Notes: generated from the sequence alone by a model not told the origin. A stretch of DNA of 5,996 nucleotides from CAZTVN01 sp964617145 (GCA_964617145.1 CAZTVN010000065.1:1-5996), one strand, 5' to 3'. Counted from the stretch's first letter, positions 1 to 5,752 are shown. Made by a program: numbers and translations.

Positions 1-50
1 GCAGCCGAAATGGTAAAATTGCAGTAGATGGTATGTTTTTCAGCACCTCC
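1..50 (+). repeat. Dispersed repeat, left copy, with damaged terminator arm
   Basis: These 50 bases match 5814-5863 with one difference: position 12 is G here and A in the right copy. The right copy continues into a complete terminator hairpin. Here the left arm CAGCACCT (41-48) is kept, but the sequence then goes CCTTAATTTTT. Against the right copy this lacks one C and the eight bases GGTGCTGA, so the right arm is gone while the T-tract survives. The repeat starts at base 1, so its real left boundary is not visible. No protein-coding role is supported. Confidence 0.9.
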
Positions 51-133
51 TTAATTTTTCACATAAAAGTATTGCGAATAAAATGCTGGATGTCCAGAAA
101 TAAAAACTTAATTTTCGAGAAAACCTTTCCATT

Positions 134-162
134 TTGCTATCAAACACAAAATAAGCTACAAT
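134..162 (+). promoter_or_regulatory. Sigma70-type promoter for the metallo-hydrolase gene
   Basis: A -35 element TTGCTA (134-139, 4 of 6 consensus) and a -10 element TACAAT (157-162, 5 of 6) are separated by exactly 17 bases. Transcription would begin near 169, giving a leader of about 25 nt before the ATG at 194. That leader contains no Shine-Dalgarno sequence. No other promoter of similar quality is seen in 51-193, which is otherwise AT-rich with only a short palindrome CTGGATGTCCAG at 86-97. Confidence 0.6.
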
Positions 163-193
163 AATGCACGTTTTTAAGTCTTAAAATCGCTCT

Positions 194-841
194 ATGGAAA
201 TCATCTGGCATGGACAATCTTGTTTCACTATCAAAAATGGAGACGTAACTATCATAACCGATCCTTATGAAAGTGATATTGGTCTGAAATTACCAAATCT
301 TAAAGCCGACATAGTCTCAATAAGTCACGAACATAGCGATCACAATAATCTTAAGGCCATCGAAGGAAATCCAAAAATTCTTAATTGGCCTGGCGAATAT
401 GAAGTTGCTGGTGTTCAGATGCAAGGAATTGAAGCTTTCCATTATTCTCAGAGTGAAGGAGAAAAAGCTGAAAAAAGAGGAGAAACGATTATTTTTACAT
501 TCGTGCTTGAAGGAATGAAAGTATGTCATCTTGGAGATTTAGGCCATAGGTTGACGAATGAAATGACAGAAGCCATTGGTGATACCGATGTACTCTTTAT
601 TCCAGTCGGAGGGCTTACAACCATTGATGCAAAAAAGGCTCACGAAGTTATAGAACAGATAGAGCCTAGACTCGTAATCCCCATGCATTATAAGATCGAT
701 GGTCTCAAGATGAATGTAGAAGGAATCGAGCCGTTCTTAAAAGAAATAGGCCAGAAAGACCTTGAACCGATAGAGAGGTTGCGACTAAAAAAGACAGATT
801 TGCCAGAAGAGGAAACGCGTTTTGTTCTTTTAAAAATTTAA
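194..841 (+). CDS. MBL-fold metal-dependent hydrolase (UlaG-like)
   Basis: This 215-residue cytosolic protein belongs to the UlaG-like branch (COG2220 type) of the metallo-beta-lactamase superfamily. It starts MEIIWHGQSCF, typical of the family's first strand, followed by DPY at 23-25. The metal-binding signature HxHxDH is intact in SHEHSDH (His45, His47, Asp49, His50). Later ligands are supplied by CHLGDLGH (His112, Asp115) and IPMHY (His165), so both metal sites look complete and an active hydrolase is expected. The substrate cannot be read from the sequence. Members include phosphodiesterases, lactonases and many unassigned enzymes. There is no signal peptide. Length is normal for the compact members of the family. 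The ATG at 194 is preceded by a good promoter but no Shine-Dalgarno sequence. tRNA-Arg starts 24 bases after the stop and may share the transcript. Confidence 0.93.
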   Translation: MEIIWHGQSCFTIKNGDVTIITDPYESDIGLKLPNLKADIVSISHEHSDHNNLKAIEGNPKILNWPGEYEVAGVQMQGIEAFHYSQSEGEKAEKRGETIIFTFVLEGMKVCHLGDLGHRLTNEMTEAIGDTDVLFIPVGGLTTIDAKKAHEVIEQIEPRLVIPMHYKIDGLKMNVEGIEPFLKEIGQKDLEPIERLRLKKTDLPEEETRFVLLKI

Positions 842-865
842 GGACATGCTGCAAAATATCCTTAG

Positions 866-937
866 GCTCACATAGTTCAAGGGATAGAACGGGGGTTTCC
901 TAAACCCTAAATCCAGGTTCGAGTCCTGGTGTGGGCA
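866..937 (+). tRNA. tRNA-Arg (anticodon CCT)
   Basis: A full 72-nt cloverleaf can be folded. Acceptor GCTCACA pairs with TGTGGGC with one G-U pair, and the discriminator is A at 937. The D stem is GTTC/GAAC with an 8-nt loop. The anticodon stem is GGGGT/ACCCT with loop TTCCTAA, placing anticodon CCT at 899-901 (reads AGG, arginine). The variable loop is AAAT, and the T stem CCAGG/CCTGG carries loop TTCGAGT. CCA is not encoded, so it must be added after transcription. A 6-bp hairpin TAAGGA/TCCTTA (839-844 with 859-864) sits directly before it and overlaps the stop codon of the preceding gene. No separate promoter is evident, so co-transcription with the hydrolase is likely. Confidence 0.95.
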
Positions 938-1010
938 AGGAAGACGCGAGATTCGCGATCCGAAGTGAAGAGAAGTCGAGCTTCCTTGAGACTTCTCGGA
1001 GCAAAGGAAG
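936..1010 (+). other. Competing inverted repeats downstream of tRNA-Arg
   Basis: Several perfect complementary arms lie in 75 bases. CAAGGAAG (936-943) pairs with CTTCCTTG (981-988). The same middle arm can pair with AAGGAAG (1004-1010). GAGAAGTC (970-977) pairs with GACTTCTC (990-997), a pairing that crosses both others. A small hairpin CGCGA/TCGCG sits at 945-949 and 953-957. The first arm includes the last two bases of the tRNA. The layout allows mutually exclusive folds or a pseudoknot, as in an attenuator, a tRNA 3' processing structure or a small RNA. No known RNA family is recognised and no coding frame is supported. Confidence 0.45.
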
Positions 1011-1048
1011 AAATGTGAACAAAAATTTATGATTTTTGGAACATTTCT
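1009..1048 (+). other. Large AT-rich imperfect hairpin before the lipoprotein gene
   Basis: AGAAATGT (1009-1016) pairs with ACATTTCT (1041-1048). Inside it, AAAAAT (1021-1026) pairs with ATTTTT (1032-1037) around loop TTATG, with a small internal loop between the two stems. It could slow or end transcription coming from the tRNA, but no T-tract follows directly, so it is not a classical intrinsic terminator. A weak promoter-like pair (TTGGAA at 1036-1041, TACATG at 1059-1064, 17-base spacer) overlaps its right arm and could serve the operon beginning at 1094. Confidence 0.4.
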
Positions 1049-1093
1049 AGCACCTCCCTACATGCGAGATTTTCATCCTTTTAAAACTTCGCC

Positions 1094-1720
1094 ATGAAAA
1101 AAAACATACTTATTCCCCTCACTTTTCTATTCATACTCATCTTAAGCGGATGCAGTAAAAATCAAGATGATCTTAAGACGAAGGAAGAATCTCAAAGAAC
1201 AACAAATCAAGCCACTGAAGCGAATCAACAAAAAAAAGATATTATAAGTCTCTTTGCGCAATGTGGTCTCAAATCAATAACCATTCCAGAAAAATTTGGG
1301 CCATACACTCTCGCATCAGAACTATTCGATGAGCAGTTTGGCGAAGAGAGAAAAAGAACAGAAATCGGATTTTTAAATGCAAGCGGGCAATCGAGTCGAA
1401 TTTTTATTGTGTGTCAGCACTATGATTTTAGTGCCGGAATCGAATTTGATTCATTCGCAAGCCGTGAAGATTATGAAAAATATCCAAAAGGATACACCAA
1501 AGACTTTATAGGAAATTTTGGACACAATGAAAACGCTGGGGTAAAAAAGACGGCAATATTCCCAAGAAAAGATGCTTATATGGCGATTGTTTACGAAAAA
1601 TTTTCAGATTCTGCATCAAAAGATCTTGAGGCATTAAAAAAAGGAGAGGATGATACGATTGATCAAAGTTTATGGAATAGCATTGATGAAATAGCGAGCT
1701 CAGTAACTTTTGAGCAGTAA
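1094..1720 (+). CDS. Lipoprotein of unknown function
   Basis: This 208-residue protein starts MKKNILIPLTFLFILILSGC. That is a textbook lipoprotein signal: two lysines, a hydrophobic stretch, then the lipobox LSGC with the lipidated cysteine at residue 20. A charged Gln/Lys/Glu/Thr-rich linker (about 21-49) would tether a globular domain (about 50-208) to the outer face of the membrane. The domain holds two cysteines (Cys57, Cys107), which could pair, and aromatic-rich strands such as SRIFIVCQHYDF. I do not recognise its family. The ATG at 1094 places the signal peptide exactly at the N-terminus, which supports this start, although no Shine-Dalgarno sequence precedes it. It is the first gene of a run spaced 17, 9, 33 and 22 bases apart. 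Confidence 0.88.
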   Translation: MKKNILIPLTFLFILILSGCSKNQDDLKTKEESQRTTNQATEANQQKKDIISLFAQCGLKSITIPEKFGPYTLASELFDEQFGEERKRTEIGFLNASGQSSRIFIVCQHYDFSAGIEFDSFASREDYEKYPKGYTKDFIGNFGHNENAGVKKTAIFPRKDAYMAIVYEKFSDSASKDLEALKKGEDDTIDQSLWNSIDEIASSVTFEQ

Positions 1721-1737
1721 AAAATCAACGAACATAA

Positions 1738-2616
1738 ATGAACACCCTCGCCATAACACTCGTAATGGTCTCCTCCATAATGCACGCTATCCGAGACCTT
1801 TACACAAAAAAATCCTATGATAAACATGTGTTTTTGTGGTGGTTCGTCATAACAGGGACCATCATATTTTCTCCGCTTTTTATCTATAGCATTTGGAAAG
1901 AAGGCATACCGGATGCGAGAGGTTTTATGATTTTAGGAGGAGCAAGTTTCATTCATTTGACGTATTGGATTTTGCTCGCGAAATGTTACGAGCATGGCGA
2001 TTTGTCTCATGTCTACCCGATCATACGTTCAGCGCCAGCGCTTGTTTTGGTCTTTTCCGTACTGATTCTTAAAGAAAATGTTTCAATATTTGGGGTAGCG
2101 GGAGTCTTGCTTATAGCTATCGGAGCCTATGCCATCAATCTAACGACCTTCAAAATACGCGGCTGGCTTGAGCCTTTTCGATTTGCAAGAAAAGATGGGG
2201 CAACGAGAATCGCATTTTTAACGGTTTTTTTTGTGGCGGGTTATACCATAATAGATAAAATCGGGGTGTCGAACGTGCATCCATTAAGTTATCTTCTGTT
2301 TCTCGATATCATGGTTTTAACGCTTTACACGATCTATATCGCGAGAAACAAAACCATGGACATTGTAAAAAACGAATGGAGGAAAAATAAAAGGTCAATT
2401 ATGCTCAATGGAATCTTAGGAAAACTCGGATATTTTCTTATGTTGGTAGCATTTACCATGGAGCGTGTAAGTTATCTTGCGAGTCTGCGGCAACTCAGCG
2501 TGGTGATCGCGGTTTTTTTAGGAGGTCATATTTTGAAAGAAAAAAACTTTGCTATCCGGGCGTTGGCAGCTACAATGATTTTTGTAGGAGCAATATTAAT
2601 TGCCAGTGGTGGTTAA
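1738..2616 (+). CDS. EamA/DMT-family transporter
   Basis: This 292-residue integral membrane protein has about ten predicted helices (near residues 2-18, 32-52, 62-80, 98-111, 117-135, 157-173, 182-201, 221-240, 249-266 and 272-290). It shows the two-fold repeat of the drug/metabolite transporter superfamily. The first repeat ends with the typical segment containing YPIIRSAPAL, LILKENVS and a glycine-rich helix. The second ends equivalently with SLRQLSVVIAVFLGG, ILKEKN and a final helix closing in ASGG. A polar loop at about 136-156 joins the halves. Family members export or import small metabolites; the substrate here cannot be deduced. It lies 17 bases after the lipoprotein and 9 bases before the DUF2157 gene, so it is probably co-transcribed. 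No Shine-Dalgarno sequence is present. Confidence 0.92.
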   Translation: MNTLAITLVMVSSIMHAIRDLYTKKSYDKHVFLWWFVITGTIIFSPLFIYSIWKEGIPDARGFMILGGASFIHLTYWILLAKCYEHGDLSHVYPIIRSAPALVLVFSVLILKENVSIFGVAGVLLIAIGAYAINLTTFKIRGWLEPFRFARKDGATRIAFLTVFFVAGYTIIDKIGVSNVHPLSYLLFLDIMVLTLYTIYIARNKTMDIVKNEWRKNKRSIMLNGILGKLGYFLMLVAFTMERVSYLASLRQLSVVIAVFLGGHILKEKNFAIRALAATMIFVGAILIASGG

Positions 2617-2625
2617 AATTTACTC

Positions 2626-3312
2626 ATGATTGATCAAAAATTTCTCAACGATATTAAGAATCAACGGAATAAAAAGAAATCTAAAGAAGATATCTATCTC
2701 GCCGCTTTGCAAAAGGGTTACAAAGTGGATTTTATTCATGTCCATTACGCCCTAGCAGAGAAGGGAGAAATGCCACAAGATACGCATCAAAAAAAGACCA
2801 TTCAAATAGTCGTAACCATTGGCGCGCTGCTTGTCGGTGCTGGAATTTTTTCATTCGTCGCATCCAATTGGCAGGAAATACGACCACCTTTTAAAGTCAC
2901 GATCATAATAGCGTCAATGCTCATAACATCGATCGCAGGCTTAATAATCATGGAAAAAACAGCATTGAGAAAAACAGGAGGAGCACTTATATTCCTTGGA
3001 TGCATCATCTACGGTTCCGGTATTTTTCTCGTAGCGCAAATATTTAATATTCGTGCTGCATGGCCTGATGGATTTCTTTTATGGATGATAGGAACTCTTG
3101 CCATGGCTTTCGCTTTAGAATTGATGCCACTAATTTTCCTCGCAACCATCCTTGGCCTCGTTGTGACGATCGGACATCCATTTGCTATTTTCAACAGTTT
3201 TGCTGCCGATCCATTTTTATTGACCTCATCCCTCCTGCTTTTTGTCGCAACAATAGTGACAGGTTTAACAGCTTTTATACTAAGGGAATCTGTGAAAAAT
3301 TCTACTTCTTAA
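2626..3312 (+). CDS. DUF2157-domain membrane protein (short form)
   Basis: This 228-residue protein has a basic, soluble N-terminus (about 1-57) and then about six membrane helices (near 60-80, 90-109, 119-139, 150-168, 170-188 and 198-218). The DUF2157 signature is visible: GALLVGAGIFSFVASNWQEI at 66-85 and then GGALIFLGCIIYGSGIFLVA at 118-137, followed by the QIFNI motif. The function of this family is unknown; it is treated as an inner-membrane protein. Many DUF2157 proteins are considerably longer. Here the frame stops after the sixth helix at TAA followed at once by TGA, and the next gene resumes in the same frame 33 bases later. It may therefore be the N-terminal half of a split protein, or a naturally short form with a separate partner. 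Confidence 0.88.
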   Translation: MIDQKFLNDIKNQRNKKKSKEDIYLAALQKGYKVDFIHVHYALAEKGEMPQDTHQKKTIQIVVTIGALLVGAGIFSFVASNWQEIRPPFKVTIIIASMLITSIAGLIIMEKTALRKTGGALIFLGCIIYGSGIFLVAQIFNIRAAWPDGFLLWMIGTLAMAFALELMPLIFLATILGLVVTIGHPFAIFNSFAADPFLLTSSLLLFVATIVTGLTAFILRESVKNSTS

Positions 3313-3345
3313 TGAAACCGCAATAAGCATTCAATTTTTCAAGAT

Positions 3346-4305
3346 ATGAAGCTCCTCCATCCCGATAAAAAAGCATTTTCCGAAATATTTATTGTTTTCA
3401 GTCTCATCTTCTTTGAGTTAGCGTTATCGGCATTAAATAGAGATTTGAATGATATTGTCTCATGGCAAACCGTTCTCATTCTAACCGCGATTGTTGCGAT
3501 ATTCGTGGCCTATTTTTTTGGATTTATTGGAAGCCTTGTGGTCGGACTCACTCTTGTCCCAACTTGGTTTATTTTTCAGGGCGGTGAGTGGCTTCGAGAG
3601 GGGGCGAACGATATGAAAAGCATAGTTCTTTTTACAGGAACCATATTGATCATGATGGTCTATTTGATTATAGGATTTCTCAAATTCACTAGAGATACGT
3701 TCGATCGGGTATACATAATGATAAACACTCTAGCTGTGACGGGCATTTTGTTGTTTCTCTCGACCCGAGAAGGATTTCGATCAATCGAGGAGATGACCAA
3801 AGGATATCCGATATGGAATTCTTGGAAAATTCTTGTAAGCCTCATAGTTTTGTTGATTATTCTTACTTCACTTGTTATACGAGCAATAAATCTTAAAAAA
3901 ATCTCATATGCAGAAGTGATGGGGATAATACTTTTAAGCGCGCTTTTTATTTTTTTGGTTGTTATACCTCAGCAGAAAATATTAAAAAATCACAGCTACT
4001 ACGCACTCCAAAATCCAAGCAATTTAACAAAACAAGGCGTACTGTTTGCAATAATCTCAAATATTTTAAGCTTTCTCGAAATGCTCGGAATTATCTTGAT
4101 GGGATATGCGAGGAAAATACCATACCTTATTAATATCGGCATCATCTCAATGTTTTTTCTTATTATTATAAAATATTTTGACTGGTTTTTTACGTCATTA
4201 GACAAGAGTATTTTCTTTATTGGCGCTGGTGTTTTGATGTTTTTGGTTGGAGCGCTTTTGGAAAAAGGAAGACGTTACATGATCGGATCTACAAAAGAAA
4301 AATGA
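3346..4305 (+). CDS. Polytopic membrane protein, DUF2157 C-terminal half or DUF4401-like partner
   Basis: This 319-residue, very hydrophobic protein has about ten predicted helices (near 12-30, 40-58, 60-78, 92-112, 122-139, 160-179, 189-208, 231-253, 260-278 and 285-304). Its end, with KYFDWFFTSLDKSIFFIGAG and then a Glu-Lys-Gly-Arg-Arg tail, resembles the C-terminal signature I associate with long DUF2157/DUF4401-type proteins: Tyr-Phe-Asp, a helix, and a charged tail after the last helix. It lies between DUF2157 and GDYXXLXY genes, where a DUF4401 protein is often found. It is in the same reading frame as the preceding gene, separated by two stop codons. A role in the cell envelope is inferred only from context. 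The ATG at 3346 has no Shine-Dalgarno sequence. The gene ends in TGA. Confidence 0.8.
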   Translation: MKLLHPDKKAFSEIFIVFSLIFFELALSALNRDLNDIVSWQTVLILTAIVAIFVAYFFGFIGSLVVGLTLVPTWFIFQGGEWLREGANDMKSIVLFTGTILIMMVYLIIGFLKFTRDTFDRVYIMINTLAVTGILLFLSTREGFRSIEEMTKGYPIWNSWKILVSLIVLLIILTSLVIRAINLKKISYAEVMGIILLSALFIFLVVIPQQKILKNHSYYALQNPSNLTKQGVLFAIISNILSFLEMLGIILMGYARKIPYLINIGIISMFFLIIIKYFDWFFTSLDKSIFFIGAGVLMFLVGALLEKGRRYMIGSTKEK

Positions 4306-4327
4306 TTTTAATAAATTCTTCAAGACT

Positions 4328-4888
4328 ATGCTGAAAAACATAAAATTCGCACTCGTACTTATACTTCAAACACTCATTATTTTAGGCCTGATTCTTTTTA
4401 AAGTAGCAGTTTTGAAAGGAGGAACGGATGTATATTTAAAAATCCTCCCCATCGATCCGCGCGATCCACTGCGAGGCGATTATGTGACGTTTCAATACGA
4501 AATTTCAAGTGCGTATGATTGGAATTTTTCTCAAACAAATGAAATGAAAGTTGGCGATGAAGTATACGTTCCTTTGCGCCATGAAGGAAAACATTGGAGT
4601 ATTGCTTATGATCGGACTATCTCAAAGCAAAAACCCCAAGAAGGAATTTTTATAAAGGGAGTGATTATCAGTGGATTTGAGGACAAAAATAGGCAAAAAC
4701 CTCCTTTGAGATTGGATGGAGGAGAAATAGGGATCCGCTTCGGTATAGAAGAATATTTTATCCCTGAAGGAACAGGAAGAACATTAGATTTTTCTCGTTA
4801 TGAAGTGTCGGCTCTTGTGACTATCGACGACAGTGGTACCGCCGTTTTAAAAAGGCTTTATTTGGACGGGAGTCCTTGGCCGGAGTAA
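4328..4888 (+). CDS. GDYXXLXY-family membrane-anchored protein
   Basis: This 186-residue protein has one N-terminal membrane anchor (about residues 8-28, preceded by Lys3 and Lys6) and then an extracytoplasmic domain. The defining motif is present as RDPLRGDYVTFQYEIS: Gly50-Asp51-Tyr52 and Tyr57, with Phe55 where the family name has Leu. A later conserved-looking segment YFIPEGTGRTLDF is at 143-155, and the protein ends in GSPWPE. The biochemical function of the family is unknown; it commonly accompanies DUF2157 and DUF4401 membrane proteins, as it does here. It is the last gene of the probable operon. No terminator is seen before the lexA promoter eight bases downstream, so some read-through into lexA is possible. 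Confidence 0.92.
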   Translation: MLKNIKFALVLILQTLIILGLILFKVAVLKGGTDVYLKILPIDPRDPLRGDYVTFQYEISSAYDWNFSQTNEMKVGDEVYVPLRHEGKHWSIAYDRTISKQKPQEGIFIKGVIISGFEDKNRQKPPLRLDGGEIGIRFGIEEYFIPEGTGRTLDFSRYEVSALVTIDDSGTAVLKRLYLDGSPWPE

Positions 4889-4895
4889 AAAACTC

Positions 4896-4924
4896 TTGAC
4901 GGTGAGTATATGCTCAAATATTAT
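4896..4924 (+). promoter_or_regulatory. Sigma70-type lexA promoter
   Basis: TTGACG (4896-4901, 5 of 6 consensus) and TATTAT (4919-4924, 5 of 6) are separated by the ideal 17 bases. Transcription should start near 4931, about 20 nt before the ATG at 4952. Two matching palindromes overlap the promoter, one within the spacer and one just after the -10, as expected for autorepression by LexA. Confidence 0.85.
4903..4916. promoter_or_regulatory. Candidate LexA operator 1
   Basis: TGAGTATATGCTCA is a palindrome with perfect 4-bp half-sites (TGAG/CTCA) and a nearly symmetric centre. It fills most of the spacer between -35 and -10, so a bound dimer would block RNA polymerase. It matches the reverse complement of operator 2 at 12 of 14 positions. 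That it is LexA-bound is inferred from its position. Confidence 0.75.
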
Positions 4925-4925
4925 A

Positions 4926-4939
4926 TGAGCGTACACTCA
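4926..4939. promoter_or_regulatory. Candidate LexA operator 2
   Basis: TGAGCGTACACTCA has the same TGAG-N6-CTCA form and lies two bases after the -10, over the predicted transcription start. Its centre is 23 bp from that of operator 1, roughly two helical turns. With flanks (GG before site 1, CC after site 2) the pair also makes one large inverted repeat, 4901-4941. Confidence 0.75.
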
Positions 4940-4941
4940 CC

Positions 4942-4946
4942 AAGGA
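4942..4946 (+). promoter_or_regulatory. Ribosome binding site that sets the lexA start
   Basis: AAGGA lies five bases before the ATG at 4952. It is the only Shine-Dalgarno-like sequence next to any gene start in the window. It supports 4952 over the in-frame ATG at 4910, which lies upstream of the -10 element. Confidence 0.7.
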
Positions 4947-4951
4947 AATTT

Positions 4952-5557
4952 ATGCTTACTCAAAAACAAGAATCGCTCTTAAAGTTTATTGAAGAGTATC
5001 AGCTTGAGAATGGAGCCTCTCCAACGATCAGAGAAATGCGCGAACATTTTAATTTGAGTTCGGATAACAGTATTCTAAAGCAGTTGAAGGTTCTTGCGGA
5101 GAAAAATTGTATCCGAAAAGATGATACTCCTCGTGGCATTAAACTTCTTGCTTCGGTAAAAGAAAGATTGTCTCAACAGGTCGTTCGCATACCTATTTTA
5201 GGAATGATTCCCGCAGGTGGGCCGATATTGACGCAGGAGTACATCGAGGATTATGTGACATTGGGAGTAGATTTTGTAAGTAGGCCGGAAGATTGTTTTA
5301 TGCTTCGCGTGAACGGTGACAGCATGATCGATGCCGCTATTTATGAAGGAGATCTTGTTTTAGCGGATAGTAAAAAAAATCCGCGAAATGGCGATATCGT
5401 GGTGGCGTTAATCGACAATGAGAACACATTGAAACGATTTGTGACAAAAAATGGAAAGGCCTATTTGAAGCCGGAAAATAAAAAATACAAAAAAATCTAT
5501 CCCGTAAATGAATTGATTATTCAAGGGGTGGTTATGGCGCTGATTCGGAAGTATTGA
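4952..5557 (+). CDS. lexA: LexA repressor (SOS regulator, S24 family)
   Basis: This 201-residue protein is almost exactly the length of E. coli LexA. Residues 1-65 form the winged-helix DNA-binding domain (MLTQKQESLLKFIEEY, ASPTIREMREHF, then RGIKLL). The autocleavage site Ala88-Gly89 lies in IPAGGP, the catalytic serine is Ser124 in NGDSMID, and the general base is Lys161 in NTLKRF. Spacings between them match the family, so RecA-stimulated self-cleavage should work. The protein ends normally at ALIRKY on TGA. The frame is open to an earlier ATG at 4910, but that codon sits inside the promoter spacer and operator 1, so it cannot be on the transcript. The recognition-helix region HFNLSSDNSILKQLKVL (32-48) should contact the unusual operators. 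The gene has its own promoter and is probably autoregulated. recA is not in the window. Confidence 0.97.
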   Translation: MLTQKQESLLKFIEEYQLENGASPTIREMREHFNLSSDNSILKQLKVLAEKNCIRKDDTPRGIKLLASVKERLSQQVVRIPILGMIPAGGPILTQEYIEDYVTLGVDFVSRPEDCFMLRVNGDSMIDAAIYEGDLVLADSKKNPRNGDIVVALIDNENTLKRFVTKNGKAYLKPENKKYKKIYPVNELIIQGVVMALIRKY

Positions 5558-5558
5558 T

Positions 5559-5713
5559 TTGGTTACGCAACAAAAACGATCAGCACGATTAAAGGAGTTT
5601 TTGGCGCAAGAACTTTTGCGCATGTTTTAGATCCTGTGGGAAAAGCTGTGCCGCTTGAAGCTATGCTCGGGATTACTTTGCCCTACATTAAAGCCGAAAA
5701 GCTGGAAAATTGA
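5559..5713 (+). pseudogene. Small coding-like remnant downstream of lexA, apparently frame-disrupted
   Basis: Two overlapping frames look coding. One runs from TTG 5559 as LVTQQKRSARLKEFLAQE and so on, an amphipathic basic helix, to TAG at 5628-5630. The other takes over at 5627 as LDPVGKAVPLEAMLG and continues to TGA at 5711-5713. One extra T in the run at 5625-5628, or a -1 slip there, would join them into one protein of about 51 residues. Alternatively the second frame simply continues from the lexA TGA without any ATG. No family is recognised. It could be a decayed gene, a sequencing error, or chance. No promoter or proper start codon is seen. Confidence 0.35.
5604..5628 (+). terminator. 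Weak candidate terminator after lexA
   Basis: GCGCAA (5604-5609) pairs perfectly with TTGCGC (5616-5621) around a 6-nt loop, and TTTT follows three bases later (5625-5628). The stem is short and the T-run brief, and it lies inside the coding-like remnant, so its role is uncertain. Confidence 0.3.
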
Positions 5714-5752
5714 GGAGACAGGATATTTGTTTCAAAATAAAACAAGAAGCTT

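Noticed and set aside
317..529. Minus-strand 70-codon frame inside the hydrolase gene.
   Set aside because: It is a shadow of an intact, motif-complete metallo-hydrolase gene and has no promoter or recognisable domain.
2802..3326. Several frames of 61-81 codons overlapping the DUF2157 gene.
   Set aside because: They are shadows of the hydrophobic coding frame, with no start signals and improbable compositions.
4883..4895. GAGT/ACTC mini-hairpin between the GDYXXLXY gene and lexA as an operon terminator.
   Set aside because: The stem has only four base pairs and no T-tract, and it overlaps the end of the coding sequence.
4303..5557. UGA recoding to glycine or tryptophan, as in some Patescibacteria, because two genes end in TGA.
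   Set aside because: LexA ends at its normal family C-terminus at TGA, all other frames run uninterrupted under the standard code, and the other TGA gene would gain only two codons.
5408..5623. Minus-strand 71-codon frame over the end of lexA.
   Set aside because: It overlaps the catalytic region of a well-conserved gene and shows no protein-like motif.
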